A stretch of 10,403 nt of DNA from the NCBI GenBank assembly GCA_002371345.1, contig DFHY01000064.1, forward strand, positions 1 through 10,403. Direction: 5' to 3'. Positions 1 to 6,305 of the stretch are shown here, one piece after another. Under the pieces are notes generated by a model. The model worked only from the letters and a program-made list of their open reading frames with translations. It ran no database searches and was not told the origin of the DNA. Positions within the stretch are counted from its first letter, which is position 1. Each line of letters begins with the position of its first letter. A program made the translations under genes and the position numbers. This DNA is from Lachnospiraceae bacterium UBA3711. Lineage in GTDB: Bacteria > Bacillota > Clostridia > Lachnospirales > Lachnospiraceae.

Positions 1-452
1 CCTGCCTGGGAGGCCTGTGACATGACAAAATATCTCGCCTCCCGTGACAGCGTACTTTTCATCATATGGATGTCCATGACGGCGATGACATTTCCGATCT
101 CATACCATCTGTCCAGCGGATCATCATGAAGAACATCGAAGAACTCATCCACATCATAGATTCCGGAAGGCTCCACGATCACACGGTCAAATCCCTGCAT
201 TCCCATCGCGATCAGCTTTGTCCGGAACCGTCTCACATGACAGTCGTGATCACAGCCTCCGGCAACCGTCTCGACCTCGCACGATTCATCCTCCATATCC
301 TCCAGAAGAAGCGCGTCAACATTCACAGCTCCAAGGTCATTCTCAAGTATGGCGATCCTCTCCCCCTTCTCCTTGAGGTATTTCACATACCTTTGAATAA
401 AGGTTGTCTTTCCGGAGCCAAGGAATCCTGTTACCAGATCTGCTTTTACCAT
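1..452 (-). CDS. CobW/COG0523-like P-loop GTPase, 5' part only
   Basis: This is the N-terminal 150 residues of a G3E-class GTPase of the CobW/COG0523 type, a family of GTP-driven metal chaperones and metallocofactor insertases. Visible motifs are the Walker A loop GFLGSGKTT (residues 9-17), ENDLGAVNVD (37-46, matching the family's NEFG..D region), GGCDHDCH (65-72) in place of the usual GGCxCC metal motif, and EPSG (94-97, matching ETSG). The protein is cut by the window edge, so the C-terminal domain is unseen. The start at 452 was chosen because it puts Walker A at the normal distance from the N-terminus; the ribosome site is weak (AGAGAG about 10 bases upstream). It begins 48 bases after the stop of the secreted 11-mer-repeat protein and probably shares its transcript. 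The family call is firm; the metal and client protein are unknown. Confidence 0.88.
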   Translation of the reverse strand, partial: MVKADLVTGFLGSGKTTFIQRYVKYLKEKGERIAILENDLGAVNVDALLLEDMEDESCEVETVAGGCDHDCHVRRFRTKLIAMGMQGFDRVIVEPSGIYDVDEFFDVLHDDPLDRWYEIGNVIAVMDIHMMKSTLSREARYFVMSQASQA

Positions 453-500
453 AATACATCTGCTCTCTTATATCTTTTTCCGGTATTTCATTTTCTGTCT

Positions 501-1370
501 TCAGGAGACATTCTGCCCTTCCGGTTCTGTCTCTGCAGCAGGATTGCCTGCGGCCTGCCCTTCCGGTTCTGTTCCTTCTGTGGTATTATTCTCAAACGCT
601 TTTGATATCAGGTAATACGTCACCTCTTTCGCGATGTCTCCGCTATTAGGAATGCTTCCGATAAACAGGTCAGCAATGAAGCCGACGCCGGCAGGCAGCC
701 CCTCTTTTAAGATTATCTCAGACATTGAGCCTGCATACTCGCTCAAAGTAATCAGACCATTTGAATACTGATATGTGTACATCATCGTCCCAAATATTAC
801 ATCTGTTATGATCCGTACCGTTTTATCGTCCAGCTTCCTGTCGAAAATCCCTGAATTATTGGCGTTTTTAATGGCAGCGGTTACTATCTTCTTTGCTGTC
901 TCCCAATTCTTCTGATCTGAAAGATCGATGAGGGAAACCGCTTTCTGAGCGATATCCATCAGCGCAGCTCCCTGCTTCTTCAGCACCTCAAGCGCGTCTG
1001 ACGCAGATTCCGAAACATATCCGGCCCCCTCAGCGGTCATGTCAACAACATGTCCGGCCTGATCTACAACCAAACCGCCGGCGCCTTTTACAGTGTCAAT
1101 TGCATTATTAAGCGTCTCCCCTGCCTTCTCCGCCGCTTCGGACAACACTTCTTCTGCCTTCTGCACAGCTCCGGAAAACACATCTCCCGCACTGCCTGCC
1201 GCGCCTGACAATGTGTCTCCTGCCTTTCCGGCTGCATCCGCTATGCCCTCCGCAGCCTCAGAGAACAACTCGCCCAGATCTGGGAAACCGGTTCCCACCA
1301 TAACGCTCTGAGACAGCAGGCTGGCGGAAATCACTGACGCCAGCAATACTTTAGACAATTTCTTTTTCAT
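501..1370 (-). CDS. Secreted protein with 11-residue amphipathic repeats, unknown function
   Basis: A 289-residue protein I do not recognise. It opens with a signal peptide: MKKKLSK followed by a hydrophobic stretch to about residue 25, with no lipobox cysteine. Residues 37-98 are alanine/glycine-rich with a clear 11-residue period (ADAAGKAGDTL, SGAAGSAGDVF, SGAVQKAEEVL, SEAAEKAGETL), the pattern of LEA, apolipoprotein or synuclein-like amphipathic helices. Residues about 135-260 form a predicted helical domain without known motifs. The tail (261-289) is acidic, Pro/Glu/Gly-rich and contains TEPEGQ twice. I chose the start at 1370 rather than the longer open frame to 1499 because it has a GGAGGA site 10 bases upstream and begins the signal peptide; the longer frame would overlap the preceding gene. 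It lies 68 bases after the phosphatase-dehydratase fusion, with no obvious promoter between. A role binding membrane or wall surfaces is inference only. Confidence 0.82.
   Translation of the reverse strand: MKKKLSKVLLASVISASLLSQSVMVGTGFPDLGELFSEAAEGIADAAGKAGDTLSGAAGSAGDVFSGAVQKAEEVLSEAAEKAGETLNNAIDTVKGAGGLVVDQAGHVVDMTAEGAGYVSESASDALEVLKKQGAALMDIAQKAVSLIDLSDQKNWETAKKIVTAAIKNANNSGIFDRKLDDKTVRIITDVIFGTMMYTYQYSNGLITLSEYAGSMSEIILKEGLPAGVGFIADLFIGSIPNSGDIAKEVTYYLISKAFENNTTEGTEPEGQAAGNPAAETEPEGQNVS
513..572. repeat. 18-bp direct repeat in C-terminal tail coding region
   Basis: The sequence CTGCCCTTCCGGTTCTGT occurs exactly at 513-530 and 555-572, a 42-base period. On the minus strand it encodes the duplicated TEPEGQ element in the tail of the secreted 11-mer-repeat protein. 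The identity at DNA level suggests a recent tandem duplication or slippage. Confidence 0.85.
1077..1262 (-). repeat. 11-residue (33-base) protein repeat array
   Basis: Residues 37-98 of the secreted protein at 501-1370 hold about five 11-residue units with consensus S-[EG]-A-[AV]-x-[KS]-A-[GE]-[DE]-[TV]-[LF]. The units at 44-54, 55-65, 66-76 and 77-87 are clear; 88-98 is degenerate. An 11-residue period corresponds to about three helical turns and typically produces a long amphipathic helix lying on a surface. Confidence 0.75.
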
Positions 1371-1380
1371 ACCTGAATAT

Positions 1381-1386
1381 TCCTCC
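1381..1386 (-). promoter_or_regulatory. RBS GGAGGA fixing the start at 1370
   Basis: GGAGGA on the minus strand lies 10 bases before the ATG of the secreted 11-mer-repeat protein. It supports the 1370 start over the longer open frame. Confidence 0.7.
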
Positions 1387-1438
1387 ACATACTTTGATAT
1401 ACGGATCTCTTCGCAGCTGTGTAAGTTTTCGCCCCGAT

Positions 1439-3430
1439 CTATGCGGCTTTTTCCACCGCATTGAAACAGCCGGCAAAGCGTGTTCCGTCTACTGAGCATA
1501 TTGCTTCAACCTGATCTCCCGAGATTCCTCCTTCATCCTTTGCTTCGATCACATAATGATAGCTGCCCAGGCTGCTGCCTTCAGGCCTGTCATGAATCGA
1601 CACCATCTCCAGGCCGTTTTCCTGAAGTGCCGTAATGGTATCACCGATCTGAGAGCCTTCACATGTTGTCACGAATACCGCATTGGTCAGCCCGTCCTCT
1701 TCGAGCGGGGCTTCGGACAGCACATAAAACCTTGTTTTATTGGAATCAGTAATCTGAACGTTCTGCGCCAGCACGTCCAGTCCATACAGCTTCGCGGCGC
1801 CGGGAGCTGCAACGGCAGCTATGGACGGGTCCTTCTGCTCCGCAACGTAGCTTGCGGCAGCGGCTGTACTCTCCATCTCCTTCGTTTTGGCGTCAGGAAG
1901 GTTCTGCTCTCTCCAGCCGGCACTCTGAGTCAGCCCCTGCGCATGTGAGCAGACAGTCCTGATATCAGACAGCTTCGAGCCGGGCACACCCATCAGAGTC
2001 TGGCTGATCGGCAGCACCACTTCTCCCACGACGTAAGTATCATCCGCCGCGATCAATGCGTCCACATAATTCACAACAGCGCCGCCAAGGGTATTCTCCT
2101 GTGGAATCACAGCATATGCGGCGTTCCCTGTCTGAACAGCTGAAATAGCGTCATTTACAGTCTTTTCCGGAGAGAGCTTCTCACCATTCCGGAACCAGAA
2201 CTGCGCTGCCTCCTCTGTATATGTCCCTTCAGGTCCAAGATAAGCAACCTTAGGGCTGTCCTCCCCCTCAGTTTCAGCTGTCCCCGGATTCTTCAGGCGT
2301 TCTATGAGCCTGTCAATCTGCTGTTCTTCCATTCCGCCCTTGAGGAGATACCGTCTCGCGCCGGCGTACAGGTCCACATCTTCAGGAGCGGTATTCTCAT
2401 CGTCCGAAAGAGCAAGTATCATAGGGTAAAACGACTGTTTTACTATACCGTTATAACGTGCAGGATCAGAGTCCGGGTTTATACCGTAATAATTGTCATA
2501 AGTGATCATATAATCTTCCACGACCTCCTGTAAGCTTGCGCCGCAGAGAGCCTCCAGAAGCATACATACGAAGCCGGTACGGTCTTTCCCTTCTATACAA
2601 TGTATAAGATATGGACCTTCCTGATCCGCCATATCACTCAGCCCGGCAGCCAGCTTCTGCATGAAGTCGTCGAAAGCGAAATTCATCTTAAGCGCCAGAG
2701 GGATCACATGTCCCTCTTCGTACAGAGACAGGAAGTACGGACTGTTGAAGGACTCGTCGCCGATGAATCTCTTTATCTTCTTCTCATCATCAGAGAGATC
2801 TAATATACAGCGTACGCCTGCGGATCCCACCAGTGAGTCCGTGCAGGATGCACGATTATGCTTGTTATTGCAAGGCGACGCGGAACGGTAGAGTATACCG
2901 GCTGCAACACCCGTAGTTGTCACGCTCCGGAAGTTCGAGAAAGCCTCATCTGTGGCATAGTCATCGCGGTTATCGGTATAATGAATATCACGCAGATGCT
3001 GATTTTCCAGATACTTTGCTCTCTCCCGCAGTGTAATGGTTGCGGTATCGTCTTTGTTCACCCCGGCAATCTTCCATAAATCATCTCCATAATTTATGCA
3101 CGCCCTGATATACGTATCACTCTGTTTACCCAGCAGCAGACTCTGCCCGTTCTCTGTATAGTACCCGCTGTAGTATGGCTGATCCTCCAGCCGCACGCCA
3201 TTGGAAAAGACTATATCCACACTGTCGCCGAACTGAAAGCCCAGCGCGTTGAAGTCATCAATCGATATTTTGATAAAGACTCCTCCATACTCCGTGCTGT
3301 GGGAGATCTTACAGTCTTTCAAAGCTGCCGCGCTTTCCGCCGTACTTTCAGCAAAGCAGCAACCCCCCATCGCGCCGCAGACCATACTCTGGATCAGCAG
3401 AATACATATGATCGTTCTAAAATATTTCAT
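1439..3430 (-). CDS. Exported fusion: tyrosine phosphatase-like domain + prephenate dehydratase + ACT domain
   Basis: A 663-residue, apparently exported fusion protein. Residues 1-27 are a signal peptide; cleavage could follow CFA (27), or C24 could be lipidated although MGGC is a poor lipobox. Residues 40-140 form an N-terminal domain I cannot name. Residues 165-380 are a Y_phosphatase3-like phosphatase: RSASP (182-186) and the P-loop HCIEGKDRTG (277-286) with nucleophile C278 and R284. After a linker (382-394) comes a complete prephenate dehydratase (395-572), which converts prephenate to phenylpyruvate in phenylalanine synthesis: GPEGTYTEEAA (399-409), PQENTLGGAV (443-452), LPI (473-475), SHAQ (495-498), STAAAA (521-526) and the catalytic TRF (566-568). 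An ACT domain (about 580-655) follows. Start 3430 has AGGAGG 5 bases upstream and begins the signal peptide; the frame to 3499 is an extension. It follows the SDR gene by 96 bases with no clear promoter. Domain calls are firm; substrate and role outside the cytosol are unknown. Confidence 0.9.
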   Translation of the reverse strand: MKYFRTIICILLIQSMVCGAMGGCCFAESTAESAAALKDCKISHSTEYGGVFIKISIDDFNALGFQFGDSVDIVFSNGVRLEDQPYYSGYYTENGQSLLLGKQSDTYIRACINYGDDLWKIAGVNKDDTATITLRERAKYLENQHLRDIHYTDNRDDYATDEAFSNFRSVTTTGVAAGILYRSASPCNNKHNRASCTDSLVGSAGVRCILDLSDDEKKIKRFIGDESFNSPYFLSLYEEGHVIPLALKMNFAFDDFMQKLAAGLSDMADQEGPYLIHCIEGKDRTGFVCMLLEALCGASLQEVVEDYMITYDNYYGINPDSDPARYNGIVKQSFYPMILALSDDENTAPEDVDLYAGARRYLLKGGMEEQQIDRLIERLKNPGTAETEGEDSPKVAYLGPEGTYTEEAAQFWFRNGEKLSPEKTVNDAISAVQTGNAAYAVIPQENTLGGAVVNYVDALIAADDTYVVGEVVLPISQTLMGVPGSKLSDIRTVCSHAQGLTQSAGWREQNLPDAKTKEMESTAAAASYVAEQKDPSIAAVAAPGAAKLYGLDVLAQNVQITDSNKTRFYVLSEAPLEEDGLTNAVFVTTCEGSQIGDTITALQENGLEMVSIHDRPEGSSLGSYHYVIEAKDEGGISGDQVEAICSVDGTRFAGCFNAVEKAA

Positions 3431-3435
3431 TGCCA

Positions 3436-3441
3436 CCTCCT
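3436..3441 (-). promoter_or_regulatory. RBS AGGAGG fixing the start at 3430
   Basis: A perfect AGGAGG on the minus strand, 5 bases before the ATG that opens the signal peptide of the phosphatase-dehydratase fusion. It rejects the 23-codon longer frame and confirms that the export signal is translated. Confidence 0.8.
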
Positions 3442-3526
3442 GCTTAGTCAGCCTTTTTTCTATTCCTGATAACTGCTCAGCACCCATTGAGCATAACACT
3501 TTGTATTCTTCTGTGTGGAGAAACCA

Positions 3527-4300
3527 TTAAGCACGTCTGAGAAGAGCCCAGATTCCCATCATCAGTTCTGACGGAATGATCTTTGCCGCAATCCGGTGAA
3601 TCGTACATACGATCCCCGGGGTGGACACCGCCAGGCCCAGCTTAGAGTCAAGTAATGAATGCGCCGCTACGGAACGAACCCTTGATGACAGCGGATAATG
3701 CCGGATCTCCTTCTTCCCTCCTGTATTCTCGGCGGCAGGGATGAATTCCGTATCTCTGATCCAGTATGGGCACACTGCCGTAACCTTGATTCTCCGCGCA
3801 AACAGCTCCACCCGAAGAGCCCTTGTGAACCGGTACAGAAAAGCCTTGGAAGCCGCGTATACATTCAGATACTGAAACGGCTGAAAGGCTGAGGTAGAGC
3901 ATATCTCCATGATCCTCGCACCATCCGTCATATATGGCAGACAGATATAAGTCATATCCACAGCCGCGCGGCAGTTGAGTTCGATCATCCTGTCGGTATC
4001 CTCAACACCGATATCCGCGCTGCTCCCGATCTTACCGAAGCCTGCGGCATTAATGAGGATTCTGATATCAGGCTTTTCATCCGCCATCAGATTCTCCAGC
4101 TCATGGATGCTGCTCTTTTCTATCAGATCATATGACAGTGCTCTTACCGGTATCGATGACATACTGCTCAGAGACTCAAGTCTCTCCCTTCGCCTGGCAA
4201 TTGCCCAGATCTCATCAATTCCTTCTTCATTACGGCCAAGCTCCTTCACATATTCCTGTCCAAGGCCGCTTGACGCGCCTGTTATGACAGCGATTCTCAT
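3527..4300 (-). CDS. Short-chain dehydrogenase/reductase (SDR), DltE-like
   Basis: A 257-residue classical SDR, a cytosolic NAD(P)H-dependent oxidoreductase. It shows the nucleotide-binding TGASSGLG (residues 7-14), NAAG (84-87), the structural N109, and the catalytic set S135, Y148 and K152 (YAASK). No signal peptide is present. The C-terminal half is less conserved and substrate cannot be read from sequence; resemblance is to the general SDR group annotated as DltE/YqjQ-like. The start at 4300 has a purine-rich GGGGGA about 8 bases upstream and gives a standard SDR N-terminus. It sits between the exported phosphoglycerate mutase (242 bases upstream) and the exported phosphatase-dehydratase fusion (96 bases downstream). 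Length is normal and all catalytic residues are present, so it should be an active enzyme. Confidence 0.9.
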   Translation of the reverse strand: MRIAVITGASSGLGQEYVKELGRNEEGIDEIWAIARRRERLESLSSMSSIPVRALSYDLIEKSSIHELENLMADEKPDIRILINAAGFGKIGSSADIGVEDTDRMIELNCRAAVDMTYICLPYMTDGARIMEICSTSAFQPFQYLNVYAASKAFLYRFTRALRVELFARRIKVTAVCPYWIRDTEFIPAAENTGGKKEIRHYPLSSRVRSVAAHSLLDSKLGLAVSTPGIVCTIHRIAAKIIPSELMMGIWALLRRA

Positions 4301-4339
4301 ATTGCGAATCCCCCGATACTGAACTAAGGATCATAGCTT

Positions 4340-4345
4340 ATTATA
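4340..4345 (-). promoter_or_regulatory. Possible -10 box for the SDR gene
   Basis: TATAAT on the minus strand, about 40 bases before the SDR start, within the 242-base gap after gpmI. No convincing -35 is found 16-18 bases upstream, so this is weak evidence for an internal promoter that would drive the SDR, fusion, secreted-protein and GTPase genes separately. Confidence 0.25.
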
Positions 4346-4396
4346 GCCGGTTTATCCTGCCGCCGCACCATAAATATAACCGTACATCCTTAATCA

Positions 4397-4432
4397 ATGC
4401 CGGCGAATATTTGAACAAAAAACTGCCGGCAT
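4397..4432. repeat. 8-bp inverted repeat in the gpmI-SDR gap
   Basis: ATGCCGGC (4397-4404) and its exact complement GCCGGCAT (4425-4432) flank a 20-base AT-rich loop. On the minus (transcript) strand the run TTTTTT (4417-4422) lies inside the loop, close after the first arm, not after the hairpin. It is therefore a poor intrinsic terminator and could instead be an operator or RNA structure. Confidence 0.5.
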
Positions 4433-4542
4433 ATTATTCCGGGAGACTCGAAAGAGCAGCTCCGCGTGACCTCACACAGACCTGCCCTTTTTTATAGTAA
4501 AATCTCTTCGCATGCTCTGATACAGGCTGTGAACACCGCTGT

Positions 4543-6204
4543 TTATTTCCTGATCAGAAGTGACTCCCCTGTCATCTCCTCCGGCTTCTCCATGCCCATC
4601 ATCTCGATCAGAGTCGGAGCGATGTCGGCCAGACAGCCTCCCTCTCTCAGCGTATATGCGGGATCATAATTTACCAGAATGAAGGGAACCGGATTGGTGG
4701 TGTGAGCCGTCCATGGTTCTCCTGTATCTTTGTCCACCATCACGTCAGCATTGCCATGGTCAGCACAGATAAAGAGCTGGCCTCCAACATCTTCGACAAC
4801 CTCTACTACACGCCCAATGCACTTGTCGACGTATTCAACAGCCTCAATGGCCGCCTTCTCCACGCCGGTATGTCCCACCATATCTGTATTTGCGAAGTTT
4901 GTAATGATCACATCATACTCTCCGGAACGAATCTTCTCGATCAGGGTGTCACATACCGCCGGCGCGCTCATCTCCGGCTGAAGATCATAAGTCGCCACCT
5001 TCGGGGACGGGATCACGAACCGGTCCTCGCCTTCATTTGGGGTTTCCACTCCGCCGTTGAAGAAAAACGTCACATGGGCGTATTTCTCCGTCTCGGCGAT
5101 CCTGGCCTGCTTCATACCTTTGGAGGCAAGCCACTCGCCGAATGTATTGGTCAGGGCTATCTTGTCAAAAGCCACATACTTGTTTGGTATCGTTACGTCA
5201 TAGTCCGTAAAGCAGACATAGGTCACCTGCTTCCTGGGGCCTCTGTCAAAGCCGTCAAATTCGTCACAGCAGAAAGTGCGTGTTATCTCTCTGGCGCGGT
5301 CCGGACGGAAGTTGAAAAATATGATAGAGTCTCCGTCTTCAATCGTGGCCACCGGCGCGCCGTCCTCCATCACCACCGTGGGCAGGACGAACTCGTCCGT
5401 CTCACCTTTCTTGTAAGACTGTGTCACAGCTTCCACCGCGGAGGAAGCCGTCTCACCCTCGCCGAGAGTCAGGGCGCGGTAGGCCTTCTCAATACGATCC
5501 CAGTTGTTATCCCTGTCCATGGCATAATAACGTCCTGCCACCGAGGCAATCTTTCCGCATCCGATCCTGTCCATCTCTTCCTGCAGAGCCTGAACATAAT
5601 CCTTTCCGGCCTCCGTAGGCGTATCTCTTCCGTCCAGGAAGCAGTGTACATATACTTTCTCAAGACCCTGGCGCTTCGCAAGCTCCAGGAGAGCGTAGAG
5701 ATGGGTATTGTGACTGTGTACTCCGCCATCTGAGACAAGACCGTATATATGCAGGCTGGTTCCCTTTTCTTTCGCGTCATTCACCGCTTTCAGAAGCGCC
5801 TCATTCTCAAAGAAGCCACCGTCCTCAATCTCTTTCGTAATCCTTGTAAGATCCTGATACACGATGCGGCCGGCTCCCATATTCAGGTGGCCCACCTCGG
5901 AACTGCCCATCTGCCCTTCAGGCAGACCCACGGCAAGGCCGCTGGCATTGCCCTTCACGAAAGGGCACTCCTTCATCAGCCTGTCCATCACCGGTGTATC
6001 AGCGAGCGCAATGGCATTGTGCTCACTCTGGTCATTAAGACCATAACCGTCAAGAATCAACAATACAGTCGGTTTCTTACCGCCTGTCTTCTCAGCCGCA
6101 TGCGCGGAATATGTTCCGGACATAGCCACGGGCGCAGCCGCGGTAAGCACAAGCGCCATAAGAAGAACCGAAAGCAGCAGTTTGAAGCTGACTCTGAATT
6201 TCAT
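4543..6204 (-). CDS. gpmI: 2,3-bisphosphoglycerate-independent phosphoglycerate mutase with an N-terminal signal peptide
   Basis: A 553-residue enzyme of the alkaline-phosphatase superfamily that interconverts 3- and 2-phosphoglycerate through a phosphoserine intermediate, normally in cytosolic glycolysis. The catalytic body (about residues 44-553) has all landmarks: LDGYG (51-55, metal Asp), catalytic S102 in GSSEVGH (100-106), DGGVHSH, LDGRDTP, RYYAMDRD, NFRPDRAREI, the metal motif NFANTDMVGHTG, ADHGNAD and HTTNPVP. Unusually, residues 1-37 are a textbook signal peptide: basic MKFRVSFK, hydrophobic core LLLSVLLMALVL, and AHA/AHAA cleavage sites near 36-37. Start 6204 has GGTAGG 6 bases upstream; the longer frame (to 6483) overlaps the HdeD-like gene and is rejected. 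A hairpin and T-run lie immediately upstream. Enzyme identity is very secure; export is strongly suggested by sequence, while its substrate outside the cytosol is unknown. Confidence 0.95.
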   Translation of the reverse strand: MKFRVSFKLLLSVLLMALVLTAAAPVAMSGTYSAHAAEKTGGKKPTVLLILDGYGLNDQSEHNAIALADTPVMDRLMKECPFVKGNASGLAVGLPEGQMGSSEVGHLNMGAGRIVYQDLTRITKEIEDGGFFENEALLKAVNDAKEKGTSLHIYGLVSDGGVHSHNTHLYALLELAKRQGLEKVYVHCFLDGRDTPTEAGKDYVQALQEEMDRIGCGKIASVAGRYYAMDRDNNWDRIEKAYRALTLGEGETASSAVEAVTQSYKKGETDEFVLPTVVMEDGAPVATIEDGDSIIFFNFRPDRAREITRTFCCDEFDGFDRGPRKQVTYVCFTDYDVTIPNKYVAFDKIALTNTFGEWLASKGMKQARIAETEKYAHVTFFFNGGVETPNEGEDRFVIPSPKVATYDLQPEMSAPAVCDTLIEKIRSGEYDVIITNFANTDMVGHTGVEKAAIEAVEYVDKCIGRVVEVVEDVGGQLFICADHGNADVMVDKDTGEPWTAHTTNPVPFILVNYDPAYTLREGGCLADIAPTLIEMMGMEKPEEMTGESLLIRK

Positions 6205-6210
6205 TGGGAA

Positions 6211-6216
6211 CCTACC
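6211..6216 (-). promoter_or_regulatory. RBS GGTAGG fixing the gpmI start at 6204
   Basis: AAAGGTAGG on the minus strand, with GGTAGG 6 bases before the ATG that opens the GpmI signal peptide. This supports translation of the export signal rather than initiation at an internal methionine such as M28. Confidence 0.6.
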
Positions 6217-6229
6217 TTTCTGAATCCGC

Positions 6230-6273
6230 AAAAAAGAGTGATGTCGGGGACAAAAGTATCTTTTACCCCCGAC
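6230..6273 (-). terminator. Hairpin plus T-run between the HdeD-like gene and gpmI (attenuator candidate)
   Basis: On the minus transcript, positions 6273 to 6243 form a 14-bp stem with a 3-base loop. The left arm is GUCGGGGGUAAAAG and the right arm is CUUUUGUCCCCGAC, including two adjacent G-U wobbles. Seven bases later comes UUUUUU (6235-6230). On the plus strand the same positions would be A-C mismatches and no T-run follows, so the structure favours the coding direction. It begins 32 bases after the stop of the HdeD-like gene and leaves only about 25 bases before gpmI, too little for a separate promoter. It therefore looks like a partial terminator or attenuator, or an mRNA-stabilising hairpin. 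Confidence 0.65.
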
Positions 6274-6305
6274 TGTGATATCCGAACCGTTCCGCTGCTC
6301 CTCAA

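Noticed and set aside
66..605. 179-codon plus-strand open frame opposite the CobW-like gene
   Set aside because: The minus strand encodes clear Walker A, ENDLG and EPSG motifs; the plus-strand translation has no recognisable features.
1371..1499. 43-codon N-terminal extension of the secreted 11-mer protein
   Set aside because: It would overlap the end of the preceding gene and bury the signal peptide inside the protein; the start at 1370 has a good RBS.
3431..3499. 23-codon N-terminal extension of the phosphatase-dehydratase fusion
   Set aside because: AGGAGG at 3436-3441 fits the start at 3430, and the extension would put polar residues before the signal peptide.
4702..5733. 343-codon open frame on the plus strand opposite gpmI
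   Set aside because: It lies entirely antisense to a gene with all GpmI catalytic motifs. Its translation shows no recognisable domain and looks like a byproduct of the coding bias of the other strand.
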